Assembly: GCF_000218895.1 (NCBI RefSeq)
Contig: NC_015703.1
Span: 4,911,001-4,975,000 of the forward strand
Reading direction: 5' to 3'
Source: Runella slithyformis DSM 19594
Lineage (GTDB): Bacteria; Bacteroidota; Bacteroidia; Cytophagales; Spirosomataceae
Length of the DNA: 64,000 nucleotides
The notes under the pieces were generated by a model. That model was given only the letters and a program-made list of their open reading frames with translations, was not told the DNA's origin and made no database searches. Below are positions 18,593 to 27,759 of the stretch, one piece after another. Both the position numbers and the translations under genes were made by a program. The first letter of the stretch is position 1. Each line of letters opens with the position of its first letter.

Positions 18593-18800
18593 CGGTTAGG
18601 ATTTGGCGGTTGATGGGCACGGCACCGGTCTCATACCCAAAGAGTTGCAATACTTGGTTGACCTTGTCCAGTTTCAGGGTTTGTTTGCCCTGCTCCAGTT
18701 CACGCACAAAGCGCAGCCCCACGCCGGCTTTCTCGGCCAACTCCGGTTGCGTAAGCTTAGCGGCGTTACGTTTCTCTTTTACAAATACCCCTATTTGCAT
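18579..18800 (-). CDS. hipB: XRE-family antitoxin/regulator HipB
   Basis: The protein has 73 residues from the ATG at 18800 (MQIGVFVKEKRNAAKLTQ). It is a single Cro/C1-type HTH: LTQPELAEKAGVGLRFVRELEQGK is the canonical helix-turn-helix wording of HipB proteins. Fifteen extra residues from an upstream start would run through the first operator, so the shorter start is preferred. It should repress its own operon through the two palindromes just upstream. The unit has its own control region although it is embedded inside the BREX operon. Confidence 0.88.
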   Translation of the reverse strand: MQIGVFVKEKRNAAKLTQPELAEKAGVGLRFVRELEQGKQTLKLDKVNQVLQLFGYETGAVPINRQILTDEKS

Positions 18801-18804
18801 ATTT

Positions 18805-18822
18805 TGTACCCTTTCGGGTGTA
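18805..18822. promoter_or_regulatory. HipB operator, proximal
   Basis: The imperfect palindrome tgtaccctttcgggtgta lies 5 bases upstream of the hipB start. It shares 15 of 18 positions with the site at 18846, 41 bases away (four helical turns), as expected for cooperative binding of a HipB dimer pair. Confidence 0.75.
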
Positions 18823-18845
18823 AATATAAAATAAAACTTCAACAA

Positions 18846-18863
18846 TATACCCTTTCAGGTATA
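18846..18863. promoter_or_regulatory. HipB operator, distal
   Basis: The palindrome tataccctttcaggtata is the second copy of the hipB-proximal site. The AT-rich 23 bases between the two sites are the likely hip promoter. Confidence 0.75.
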
Positions 18864-18870
18864 AATTTCG

Positions 18871-18925
18871 CCCCATTCGTCACTCGTCATTCGAGTCATT
18901 CGTCATTCGAGTCACTCGTCACTCT
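18871..18925. repeat. attcgtc-type heptamer block at the 3' end of pglX
   Basis: Degenerate heptamers (cattcgt, cactcgt, cattcga) run into the last codons of pglX and encode its final Glu-Ser-Asp-Glu. They are the same repeat type as at 965-1525, here without an obvious inverted partner. Confidence 0.6.
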
Positions 18926-21900
18926 CCAACCCCTTAATAGGCACCAAAACCTCTTTAAACTTCTGATAATTGACCTTGACGCCGTCGTCTAAATCCATGT
19001 TTATTTTTTGGGTAGCAATTAAGAAGAGCGTGCGCTCGTAGTCGCGGCAGTCTTTGAGCATGAGCTCCAGTTTGTCAATTTCTTTGTTGGCCGCTATTTT
19101 TTCGCGGGCCGAAATATCCTCGCGTACGCTGAGCATGGTTTGGGTGTGCTTGGCGGCTTCGAGCTTGCTGATGAAGGCTTGCAGGTAGTCGTTGAGCAGC
19201 TTGCTGCACAGGTCGGGTTGGTAGCGGTGCAGGTACATGAGGGCTTTGAAATGCCCCTTGGGACTGCTGAACATCCAGTAAATAGGACGCTTTTTGTAGC
19301 GCTTGATGTGGTCGTTGTAAAAGTCTTTGACAAAGTACTTACGGATGTCTTTGCCGAGGGTATCTTCGATGAAGCGGAGGTTTTGGTCAAAATGCTCCTC
19401 GCCAAAAGCCGCTTTTAGAAAGGCCCTGAACCGCCCCACGATGTCATCGTTGAACCACTCGCCTTCCAATACGGGGATGATGTTGTCTTCATCGGGCAGG
19501 AAGGTGGGGTTGGGGATTTGTTGGAGAAAATCTTGCAGGGTTTCGCCTTGGTTGGCCAGAATTAACCCTTCTTTATCCAAGCTGTAGCGACCGAACAGAC
19601 AGCCGACGGTGTAGCTGAGGAGTTGGAGTAACACCGGCACCGGCTCAATGGACAACGCCCCGTTGACGATTTTGGCTTCCTCCTGCAAAATAGTGATTTC
19701 TTCGAGTGGAACCTCGGGCGTTAGCTCCTCCTGCAAGCCGTAGATTTCAATAAACTGCCGATTGAGTTCTTCTTCGTTGCCGTGGAGTTCGTAGAATTTT
19801 TCAGACCAATAGCTTTGATAGGATTCCAATGCCTCACTTACCGCGCCTTTTTGCTGTTTAATGAGTTCGTTTTGTTGAAAATCCCATGACAATGATTCCT
19901 TTAAATTCCAATCTTTTTTACTTATTTCAATATTTTTTAAAACAATTTTCGAAATATTATTTGATTTCAAACTTGTTAAAATCGGAATCTTGTTAATATC
20001 GCCTACTTGAAAAGCTAATGTTGGATTTATTATTTCTAAGAATTTCTTAGAGAGTTTAGAAGCTAATAAACCTAACAAATAATATTTATCAACGTGAACA
20101 TTAGTCGTAAACATTGACATTCCATTAACGTCAAACACAGAGCCAATTTCTAATGAACGAACACCAAAATAAGATGAACTTAACAAAGTCCATGTTATGC
20201 CGTCTTTAAAATAATAATTACGATTTCTTACGATAGTATTTTTGTTTTTGAATAGTACATTTTGATGGTCGAACCAAAAAAGCACATCTACAATGTTTCC
20301 AAACCATTTCCTGTATTCTCCACCTTTATTATAGGGAACCCATTTTGTCCCGACATCCAACTTTTGAGAAATATCATTAATGTTTACATTGAGATTTTTG
20401 TTACTAATCTCAAACCATTTTCTTAAAAATCTATCATTGTTTCCTGTTGTCATTCCATTCCTGGAAACAGTAATATCTTCAATACTACCACCCTCCTCAA
20501 AACATTTTATTAAATGAGGTGAAGCCCAATATCCAATCGGGCTCCCAGGTATTTTCTCAAAATCTTTTTGATTGGCGGTGTAAAACCAACCGCAATGAGG
20601 GTTTTGAATGGCTTCTAATGTTTTCGGGCCTTGGTTTTCAGAACCTTTGAAATCACTAAGACGAACATAACTTCCTTTGGCATCTTGAATGTTTTTGTTA
20701 CGTAAAGTAAATGTGCAAATCGGTACAGTTGCTCCATCAAAGCCCGAGTACTCTAATTGAATTAAGTTATTAATGAGGTGATTATCAATGAGGTTGTTTC
20801 TTAGCTTTTGGTAAGTTGATATAAACATCCATACAAAAGGTGTCATGTAACCCGTTAAGCCCTCTTCATTGCACAGTTCCAAACATCGAACAATGAAAGT
20901 AGCAAACAAATCAGCTTTGGTATCGGGGTAGTTTACTTCTACATATTGTTTTACAGAGCCTTCCATTCGCGAGGAAGAAATGTAGGGTGGATTGGTGACC
21001 ACACAATCATAACGTTGACCTAAAAATGTGTATAGCTTCTTTAGTTTTTCCTGTCTTTCGGTAAATAAAGAACCTCCTTCTACTTTCAACGTGTCAATTT
21101 CATTGGGCTCAACTTTCACCAAGGAGCCTAATGCTTTAACGTTATTGAACTTGGGGTCATTTTCAAAATTCTGATAAAAAGTAATGTTGGGCTCGATTTG
21201 CTTTCGGAAGAAACGGCTATGTTTTCTTCGTCCTTTCATCATCATCACAAAAGAAGCTATTTGTGCCGCCCTTTCGTCAATATCTACACCAAACAAATTA
21301 TGTTTTAGAATAAGCTCAGGTATTTCGGAGGAATTATAACCCTGTTCTTCATACATCAGATAAAACACATCAAAGGCATAAGAAAGAATGTGAGCAGAGC
21401 CAACACAAGGTTCAAAGAATTTGATGTCTTCTAAGCGTTTCTTTGAGCGTGTTGATAATTGGTTTTTGTAGGATGGCTCAATATAGAATTCCAGCTTATC
21501 AAGAATTGTAGTATTGGGATTCATTTCTGCCCAAACTTGTCCAAGCGTATTATCCACCAAATATTTTACAATCCATTTAGGAGTAAATAGTTGCGATGCA
21601 GGGGCTAATTCATGCTTTTGATAAATACTTTTCGACTTTATGAGCCTTTCGTTTTCATCGGAGATGTAAAACTGATACAGCCACCCAAGTAGTTCTTCCT
21701 GTTGGCAATCTTCATCGCTCATGCCGTTGCGGATATCGGCCACGATGCCAAAATCACTCAGGAGGTCGTCGGGCAGGAGCAGCTCGGTATAGTCGCTGAT
21801 GCGCTCAAACATAAACGGCATGGCCTTGCTCCACTGGTTGCAGGCCGCCACGAGCAGCAGCTTGTAGGCGTCGGTGCGGGCATCGGCGGCGGCGGTGCGG

Positions 21901-22271
21901 CCGTCCAAGAGGTCGTTGAGGCGTTGGCGGTCGAGGGTCAGGTCGGGGTCGAGCGTACCGCCGAGGGCGTTTTGCAGGATCTCGGGGTTGGTCATGCCCG
22001 GCAGGGGCGTCAGCACCTTGGGGAGCGTATAGCCGTTGGCGTCCATAAACCGCAGCGCCACCAATCGGTTAAACCACGTATAGGCTACCATTTCGATGAC
22101 CTGGGCTTGGCCGAGGTCCCTGATCTTTTGGCGGAGTTGGGAGAGTTCCTTGGTTTTGCCGCGCAGCTCGGCGGTATCCTGCGTGAGCACAAACTCCAGT
22201 TTACGGGCTACCTGACTGAGTAATTTTAAGCGGGCTTCTTTGGCAAAGCGTTTGAGGGCGTTGGTATTCAT
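18912..22271 (-). CDS. pglX: BREX adenine-specific DNA methyltransferase PglX
   Basis: The protein has 1119 residues, normal for type I PglX. The N-terminus (MNTNALKRFAKEARLKLL) is the usual one. The amino-methylase motifs are FFEPCVGSAHILSYAFD (SAM-binding motif I) and DCVVTNPPYISSS (catalytic NPPY, about residue 425), followed by a target-recognition region and helical C-terminus. It methylates one strand of a 6-7-base site to mark self DNA and is needed for defence. The base composition is a mosaic: bases ~19880-21690 (roughly residues 195-800) are very AT-rich while both ends are GC-rich. A 158-base spacer separates it from brxC. Confidence 0.96.
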   Translation of the reverse strand: MNTNALKRFAKEARLKLLSQVARKLEFVLTQDTAELRGKTKELSQLRQKIRDLGQAQVIEMVAYTWFNRLVALRFMDANGYTLPKVLTPLPGMTNPEILQNALGGTLDPDLTLDRQRLNDLLDGRTAAADARTDAYKLLLVAACNQWSKAMPFMFERISDYTELLLPDDLLSDFGIVADIRNGMSDEDCQQEELLGWLYQFYISDENERLIKSKSIYQKHELAPASQLFTPKWIVKYLVDNTLGQVWAEMNPNTTILDKLEFYIEPSYKNQLSTRSKKRLEDIKFFEPCVGSAHILSYAFDVFYLMYEEQGYNSSEIPELILKHNLFGVDIDERAAQIASFVMMMKGRRKHSRFFRKQIEPNITFYQNFENDPKFNNVKALGSLVKVEPNEIDTLKVEGGSLFTERQEKLKKLYTFLGQRYDCVVTNPPYISSSRMEGSVKQYVEVNYPDTKADLFATFIVRCLELCNEEGLTGYMTPFVWMFISTYQKLRNNLIDNHLINNLIQLEYSGFDGATVPICTFTLRNKNIQDAKGSYVRLSDFKGSENQGPKTLEAIQNPHCGWFYTANQKDFEKIPGSPIGYWASPHLIKCFEEGGSIEDITVSRNGMTTGNNDRFLRKWFEISNKNLNVNINDISQKLDVGTKWVPYNKGGEYRKWFGNIVDVLFWFDHQNVLFKNKNTIVRNRNYYFKDGITWTLLSSSYFGVRSLEIGSVFDVNGMSMFTTNVHVDKYYLLGLLASKLSKKFLEIINPTLAFQVGDINKIPILTSLKSNNISKIVLKNIEISKKDWNLKESLSWDFQQNELIKQQKGAVSEALESYQSYWSEKFYELHGNEEELNRQFIEIYGLQEELTPEVPLEEITILQEEAKIVNGALSIEPVPVLLQLLSYTVGCLFGRYSLDKEGLILANQGETLQDFLQQIPNPTFLPDEDNIIPVLEGEWFNDDIVGRFRAFLKAAFGEEHFDQNLRFIEDTLGKDIRKYFVKDFYNDHIKRYKKRPIYWMFSSPKGHFKALMYLHRYQPDLCSKLLNDYLQAFISKLEAAKHTQTMLSVREDISAREKIAANKEIDKLELMLKDCRDYERTLFLIATQKINMDLDDGVKVNYQKFKEVLVPIKGLESDE

Positions 22272-22364
22272 GGGGTTGATTTACGAATTTTGTTCTGTTT
22301 TTCCATTTCATCTATCATTTCCTGTATCGTACGGGAATATTCTGTAAAATGAAGCAGTTTTTCT

Positions 22365-22419
22365 ACTTGGTGCCAACTTAGTGCCGACTTGGTGCTGACT
22401 TAGTGCCGACTTAGTGCTC
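22365..22419. repeat. 11-bp tandem repeat, 5 copies, between brxC and pglX
   Basis: The unit acttRgtgcYg occurs five times in exact succession (acttggtgcca, acttagtgccg, acttggtgctg, acttagtgccg, acttagtgctc). It lies in the only sizeable spacer of the BREX operon before the hip genes, just upstream of pglX. At about one helical turn per unit, it could bind a protein along one DNA face. Confidence 0.85.
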
Positions 22420-22429
22420 TGATTGCGTT

Positions 22430-25400
22430 TTACAACGATATTCTTTTTTCTTCTTTAAGGATTCTCAGGTATTGCTCTCTTAAAGCCGAAAGGTAATCTT
22501 CCACGTCCTGTTGGTTTTCCAAGGCAGGCTTGGCAAAGTTAATCCGTATGCTGTCCTTTCTCACAAATACGATTTTTGGTTTGGGAGGCTCAGGAGTGCC
22601 GGGCACTGCGGGTTGGGGCGGATTGGCCAGCCGCATCATCAACTCCAACTGCTTCTGATACAGCTCGGTAGCGGTGTGGTTGGCCTTGGTTCGGATGTTA
22701 CCGATGAATCGCTCGTGTTCAAGCTCTTTGACGGCTTTTTCAAACGGAGCCATGATTTGTTCCTGCTGTTTGGCATCAAGCAGGATAAAATCAGCAAACG
22801 AACTGAGTTTCTCCATACTCTGACGGATGTGCTCGACGGCGTTTTCGCGCTCGGTTTTTTGTTGGGCCGTTACCTCCGTTTTTATCACCTCCAGCACCGC
22901 CTTGGCTTCCTGCATGATATTGCCTTTGTAGGGTGCAGGGCTTTCGGCCACGATACTCAGTTTTTCGATACTGCTTTTGTCAATGTAGTCAAAATTGGCC
23001 CGATTACCTTCCAGGTACGTCTGTACATTTTCAAAAATAGTCCGCTGATTCCCGTCCATAAACTTCCGAACGGCGTCCAGTACATTTTCTTTGTCGTCCA
23101 GCAGTTCGTCTTCGTAGTGGTTCAACGCATTGAAAAAGTAAGGGTGCTCTTTCTGAGCCAGTGCCTTCAACCGGTTGAGCGGTTCGCCCATCGCCTCCAA
23201 AAACTTAAACCGACCGCGCAGGATGTACATTTCCGTGAGGTCTTTTACTTCTTTTTCCAACCGCTGTTTGAAAAGGCGGGAAATTTCCTTGGGCTCAGTG
23301 CCGAGGTTGGGCTCGCTGAAATACTCCTGGTAGAAACTTTTGAGTTTCTGTATTTGGGCGTTTTGAATTTCTTCTTCGGGCTCAATGAGCGTATTGGCGT
23401 ACTGATTGTTTTTTTGCAATGCCTCCAGCACCCGTCGGTCGTCGAGCGCAGTGCCGTCCTGTTTCAGGCCGATTTTATTTCGTTTAAACAGTTTGGCAAT
23501 GATACAGAGCACGGCGGTTTGGTACCAGCCATAAGGGCGGGCCGCAAACGTATCGAGCAGGGCTTTGGTGGTAGTGCGCTCGTAGTTGGCCTTGTTGCGT
23601 TGAATACGATTCAGTACCTCAATTTCCACTTCATGCAGCGTAAGGGGGAATAAAAGCGGATCTTTCCCCTGTACAATGTTGACCAAATGCGTTTCGGTAA
23701 AATCAACCGTGAGCATTTTGAGGTTGGTATAAATTGTCCGGATGAGTTGCTGCACTCCCTGCGTGATTTTTGTTTTTGGGTCTTTGGTCCCAATATCGGT
23801 CAGTTCGGAGCCGTTCAGGTACATTTTAGCCTCGCCGATTCCTTCTTTCAGCAGATTCACCACCGCTCTTTTCCGATCCTGATTTTGTTGGGCTTTTTCG
23901 CCCAAGATTCGCTGCTTGGTGGCATCCAGCGCGGGAGAATTGGTGGTCTGAATGTATTTTTCGGTTTTTTTAAAGAGCCGCAGTTCATCAAAAAGGCGTT
24001 TCTCTTCGGGCAGAAAAATAATCAAATCGTTGGGCCGTCCGATAGAGAACATACTCACGTTGGAACGCGTGACCGAATTGGCATTGAGCGGCGTAATAAA
24101 ATTGACGTAAAAATCCTTCTCCCGTCCGATGACGTTATCGTCCAGTTTGCGCCCAAACTCATACGGCTGATTGTTGGTCTCTAATTTGACTTTTGAATCG
24201 CGCAGGATGTCGTCAAAAAGATAGCTTGCCAACAGCTCGCCGGGGGCAGTAGGGTCAATTTCGGTTTGCTTGATCTCGTTTTCAACGTCTTTTTCCTGAT
24301 TGGTCAGGTACTCGTACAGATCTCCCGCCGTGCGTTGAATGTAGGTTTGGTTTTCCAACAGATTCAGCGCTTCCTGCAACTGACGGTGGAAGGCCGAGAG
24401 GTCAATTTCAAATTTGGGCAGCAGCAAAATGGCAATATTGTTGATACTTGCCTGAAAACCCTTGACGTATTTGACCAGAAAAAGGGCTTTCAATACCTCT
24501 TTGGCCAGCTCGGAACCGATGCTTTTTTCGGCTTGCAGAATATCACTTTGAATGTTGCTTTGCAGTACATCCTTGATTCCTTCGTACATCTGCGCAAACG
24601 AAACCAAATGCTCCACTTCCTGAACGGCGTAGGTTTTGGCTACCTGCTGAAACACGCCCAGCATAGAGCGCTCTCCTACCGATTGTTGACTGCCGATGAA
24701 AGCATTGTGGTCAGACAACGCCTTGATGGATGCCTGAAACAGGTCAAATTGATAGGGTAGGAAAGGGTAGGTATTGATAAAGTGTTCGGTATCCCGATAG
24801 GTTTGGTACTGACGGGAATTGTCATTGAATTTCAGAAGTGTTCTGACGTTGTTCTGCTCTTTTTCGTAAATACTGGCCAATAATTGATGGGCCGGGTCAT
24901 TTTTAACCAAGAGCCGTTTTTGGATAACCTCATCGGCATTGGCACTCGTCAACGGAATTTTGATGGCAAACCGCCCCTGAATGCGCGAAAAATCGTGTTT
25001 GCGTTGAGCGTTCAACTCACCGAGGGTGGCGTCAATATCGTTTTGGGAGGTCACGATCATAAACGCCTGTCCCTGCGTTTTAAAAGAAAGGGTTTCGGCA
25101 ATGGTTTGCAGGCTGAGCATGAGCCTGACGTTTTCGGCAATAAATTGGCCGACTTCGTCCACGCAAAAAACCAATCGAAACCCGGCTGATTGCGTTTTAA
25201 CGTATTTGGAAACCAATTCGCCAAAACCTTCAATGTCCAACTTATAATTGTTGATGAGGTTATCAATAAAACGGTTGGCTTCGTCGGCACTGATGGATTT
25301 TATCTCGGCATATATTTCCGCCAGTTCATGTTGGTTTAAGAAAATGGCTTCTCTACCTTTTTCCCAACTTTTATGGAAGCGTTTTTGGTATTCTGATTTG

Positions 25401-25951
25401 AAGTAGTCGTATTGGCCGATGCTTTCCAGGTGCCTTTCCACCTCCGCGATTTCGGGGTTGAGAGGATCATAGCCGAGCAATTCATTGAATACTTTGAGAA
25501 AAATACTCAATACGGGGTCGGTCGCTGAACCCATCGCCGTAATCCCATCCGACTTAGCCGCGATGTTAAAAAGGATGGATTTAGTAGTAATGGAAGCCGC
25601 TTTTTTAATGTTTCTCTCCAGTTCAAAATCGGCTGCTGCTTTCGAGGCAAAAATATCCGCACATTTGGCTCCGTTGATTTCCCTATTCTCCAGCACTAAC
25701 GAAAGCATTTTCAGTAAGTGAGATTTACCGGACCCAAAATGCCCTGAAATCCAGATGCTGCTGTTAAATTTACTTTTGACCAACTCTTCAAACAGCCCGG
25801 GAAGCATCCGGTTTCGATTGGAGATACCCAAAAGCTCGTTGGTCAATACATATTCTTCCAATTCCTGCCGAACGTGCCGTTCATCATTGGCTTTTATCAC
25901 TCCCTCAATCGTACGAAAAATATCATTTAAGTATAACTCTCTTTGTATCAT
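22430..25951 (-). CDS. brxC: BREX P-loop ATPase BrxC
   Basis: The protein has 1173 residues from the ATG at 25951 (MIQRELYLNDIFRTIEGV), the conserved BrxC start, 4 bases after the brxB stop. Walker A is GHFGSGKSHLLKML near residue 80, and VFCVDEVGQFIAEN is the Walker B region. The rest is long and helical, with a C-terminal coiled-coil-like part. BrxC (DUF499/PglY-related) is an ATPase required for both methylation and defence in type I BREX, probably assembling with BrxB and PglZ. The DUF499 protein at 40748-44032 is a distant relative. Confidence 0.95.
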   Translation of the reverse strand: MIQRELYLNDIFRTIEGVIKANDERHVRQELEEYVLTNELLGISNRNRMLPGLFEELVKSKFNSSIWISGHFGSGKSHLLKMLSLVLENREINGAKCADIFASKAAADFELERNIKKAASITTKSILFNIAAKSDGITAMGSATDPVLSIFLKVFNELLGYDPLNPEIAEVERHLESIGQYDYFKSEYQKRFHKSWEKGREAIFLNQHELAEIYAEIKSISADEANRFIDNLINNYKLDIEGFGELVSKYVKTQSAGFRLVFCVDEVGQFIAENVRLMLSLQTIAETLSFKTQGQAFMIVTSQNDIDATLGELNAQRKHDFSRIQGRFAIKIPLTSANADEVIQKRLLVKNDPAHQLLASIYEKEQNNVRTLLKFNDNSRQYQTYRDTEHFINTYPFLPYQFDLFQASIKALSDHNAFIGSQQSVGERSMLGVFQQVAKTYAVQEVEHLVSFAQMYEGIKDVLQSNIQSDILQAEKSIGSELAKEVLKALFLVKYVKGFQASINNIAILLLPKFEIDLSAFHRQLQEALNLLENQTYIQRTAGDLYEYLTNQEKDVENEIKQTEIDPTAPGELLASYLFDDILRDSKVKLETNNQPYEFGRKLDDNVIGREKDFYVNFITPLNANSVTRSNVSMFSIGRPNDLIIFLPEEKRLFDELRLFKKTEKYIQTTNSPALDATKQRILGEKAQQNQDRKRAVVNLLKEGIGEAKMYLNGSELTDIGTKDPKTKITQGVQQLIRTIYTNLKMLTVDFTETHLVNIVQGKDPLLFPLTLHEVEIEVLNRIQRNKANYERTTTKALLDTFAARPYGWYQTAVLCIIAKLFKRNKIGLKQDGTALDDRRVLEALQKNNQYANTLIEPEEEIQNAQIQKLKSFYQEYFSEPNLGTEPKEISRLFKQRLEKEVKDLTEMYILRGRFKFLEAMGEPLNRLKALAQKEHPYFFNALNHYEDELLDDKENVLDAVRKFMDGNQRTIFENVQTYLEGNRANFDYIDKSSIEKLSIVAESPAPYKGNIMQEAKAVLEVIKTEVTAQQKTERENAVEHIRQSMEKLSSFADFILLDAKQQEQIMAPFEKAVKELEHERFIGNIRTKANHTATELYQKQLELMMRLANPPQPAVPGTPEPPKPKIVFVRKDSIRINFAKPALENQQDVEDYLSALREQYLRILKEEKRISL

Positions 25952-25955
25952 AACA

Positions 25956-26549
25956 TTATAATTTATAGTCATTAAGGTTGTGGGCGCGATAGTAGTTATC
26001 ATCTTTCAGTTGGTCAAACAGCGTAAGCGAGTGGTTGTTGTAGGTGCCGGGAAAAAACATCACCAAGGGCAAATCACCCACGAGCGTTTGCAGGTTATTA
26101 AGAATTGTATGGGAGCGAATGACAGGGTACACGGCGCCAATGCCGGTGAGAAAGACAATTTTGGCGGATTGTTTTTCCAATCGTTGATGAATCTCGGGTA
26201 TTACTGAAGTATCAATATTGAGCGGGCCACTCAATACTCTCAGTAAACGTTGCTTAGGTAAAGCGGTCTCTCGGTTAAGAATTTGCTCAAACAGATTTTC
26301 CCGTTTCAGAATATCAATGCATACGCTATACAAATTAATTTCTACCACTTCAATGCCATTCATTTGTAGCCGTCTGAGCAGCGAATGAATGCCTGTTTCC
26401 ACTTCGGGTTGTTTTGCTACCGGAAATGAATGAATGAAAAAAGGCAATTCCCCTCCCAAACCTTCTTTATTCAGAAACCGAGCGTTGGAAAAGATGTTGA
26501 ACAAATTATCAAAATGGTGCGCTGTGCTGTAGTGTTGAGGCTGGAGCAT
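25956..26549 (-). CDS. brxB: BREX protein BrxB (DUF1788)
   Basis: The protein has 197 residues, matching the DUF1788 family by length, context and blocks such as VFLTGIGAVYPVIRSH and LVMFFPGTYNNHSLTLFD. BrxB is a small core component of type I BREX of unclear biochemical role. It starts 2 bases after the brxA stop and ends 4 bases before brxC. Confidence 0.93.
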   Translation of the reverse strand: MLQPQHYSTAHHFDNLFNIFSNARFLNKEGLGGELPFFIHSFPVAKQPEVETGIHSLLRRLQMNGIEVVEINLYSVCIDILKRENLFEQILNRETALPKQRLLRVLSGPLNIDTSVIPEIHQRLEKQSAKIVFLTGIGAVYPVIRSHTILNNLQTLVGDLPLVMFFPGTYNNHSLTLFDQLKDDNYYRAHNLNDYKL

Positions 26550-26551
26550 AT

Positions 26552-27169
26552 TTATTTCATGTAATACGCCTTTATCTCTTCATTAGAAAAAAGAAAGGCG
26601 GTGAGGAACGATGGATTGTCGGTAATGATTACGTCCAATGCATTTGTACTTAATATGGGTCGGATGATGGTGCCGTTTTTTGCATTCGTAATCAATCCTA
26701 CCTGTTCCAATAGTTTATAGACTACCTGTTTTACTTTTTTTGCGGTGCTTTCCGTGATTTTATTCAGTTCATCGTGCGAAAAACTTTTAGCATTAAAGAA
26801 CCGGATATAATCTGATTCGGTCAATGATCGGTCAAACACGAGGTGCTTACTTAAAAGGACTTCCGTGATAAAATCTTTTATAAGAGGATAGGCTTTTACG
26901 AGCGAAAGCAAAATCATGGCTTTGGCATCATCCAAGCTTCCATGCACCATTAGCGCCAATTGCGGAGCTGTAAGGAGCGACAGTCTTTTTTTGATTTCGG
27001 AAAACTCACGTTTGAAGGTAACTTCTTTCACCTTGTTCAACAGGTTACTTTCCATTAAAGATTTCTGTACCTCCTTCCAATCCTGTAATCGTTCGAATTC
27101 TTCCGCAATCACCAGTGTTTCGGCTATCAAAGCAGATGCTCCCGTAAAAGAAAATGTATATTTCTTCAT
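26552..27169 (-). CDS. brxA: BREX protein BrxA (DUF1819)
   Basis: The protein has 205 residues of the DUF1819 family (start MKKYTFSFTGASALIAETL, then DYIRFFNAKSFSHDELNKIT). BrxA is a DNA-binding protein with a NusB-like fold and is the usual first gene of type I BREX. The operon promoter should lie in 27170-27290, which contains an inverted motif (ttgccgataaattggcga, - strand) but no box I can assign with confidence. No brxR-type regulator gene is present upstream. Confidence 0.93.
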   Translation of the reverse strand: MKKYTFSFTGASALIAETLVIAEEFERLQDWKEVQKSLMESNLLNKVKEVTFKREFSEIKKRLSLLTAPQLALMVHGSLDDAKAMILLSLVKAYPLIKDFITEVLLSKHLVFDRSLTESDYIRFFNAKSFSHDELNKITESTAKKVKQVVYKLLEQVGLITNAKNGTIIRPILSTNALDVIITDNPSFLTAFLFSNEEIKAYYMK

Positions 27170-27289
27170 ATCTATCCCCCGATTAATGCCTTTTCAGTCA
27201 GTTTCTGTGCCGGTTTGTACTATATAGGACTATCGCCAATTTATCGGCAATATTACGGAGAAAGCAAACAGGTTGGAAGATGAGAGTGT

Positions 27290-27757
27290 AAATTATGATA
27301 AAAGGGCATATTTAGTATATGCCGATACACTTTACAATCAAAAAAGTTAATGCAGATCACTCGTATAGACTTGATTATTAATGCTTTAGATTAGAATATG
27401 AGATTGGAGATAAAAAATATCTTTAAGGCTTTAGCAGTGTTCGGAGGGGAGAAGTTTAGCCAATTTTAATGGGGTGCTAACTGATTGATTATTAGGGCGA
27501 AATACCGTTTGATAACTTTTTGGTTACACTAAGTAAAAAGTTGGTTTTAACATGAATAGACTCGGTGCTGTCAATATCGCTCACTCCTGTTTTTTGTCTT
27601 AAAAGCTGCTTTTTACCTGCTTGAGGTAACTACAACTACATCAATTTTACTCATGTGGAATTTCGGGGCTATGATCTAAAGGTTTCGTATCACATTTGTA
27701 TGTACATGGTGTATATACAAATGTATTTGGAGGTGATAAGATATGATACTAAAACCA
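27290..27757. repeat. ~470-base segment shared with 53573-54038
   Basis: This non-coding segment upstream of the BREX operon aligns nearly end to end with the segment upstream of the second defence operon (by eye well over 80% identical). Shared landmarks are atgctttagattagaatatg, gtttgataactttttggtta, tgaatagac, and tgtacatggtgtatataca near the end. Frames in it are broken by stops in both copies, so it is not a gene now. It ends at IS4 copy 1 here and at a hairpin repeat in the other copy. Confidence 0.85.
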
Positions 27758-27759
27758 GA

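Noticed and set aside
22430-26002. Start of brxC at 26002
   Set aside because: It would overlap brxB by ~47 bases and add 17 residues not seen in BrxC proteins; ATG 25951 gives the conserved start 4 bases after the brxB stop.
27290-27757. Protein-coding gene in the 470-base shared segment
   Set aside because: All frames are interrupted in at least one copy, and differences between copies are not concentrated at third positions as far as I can judge.
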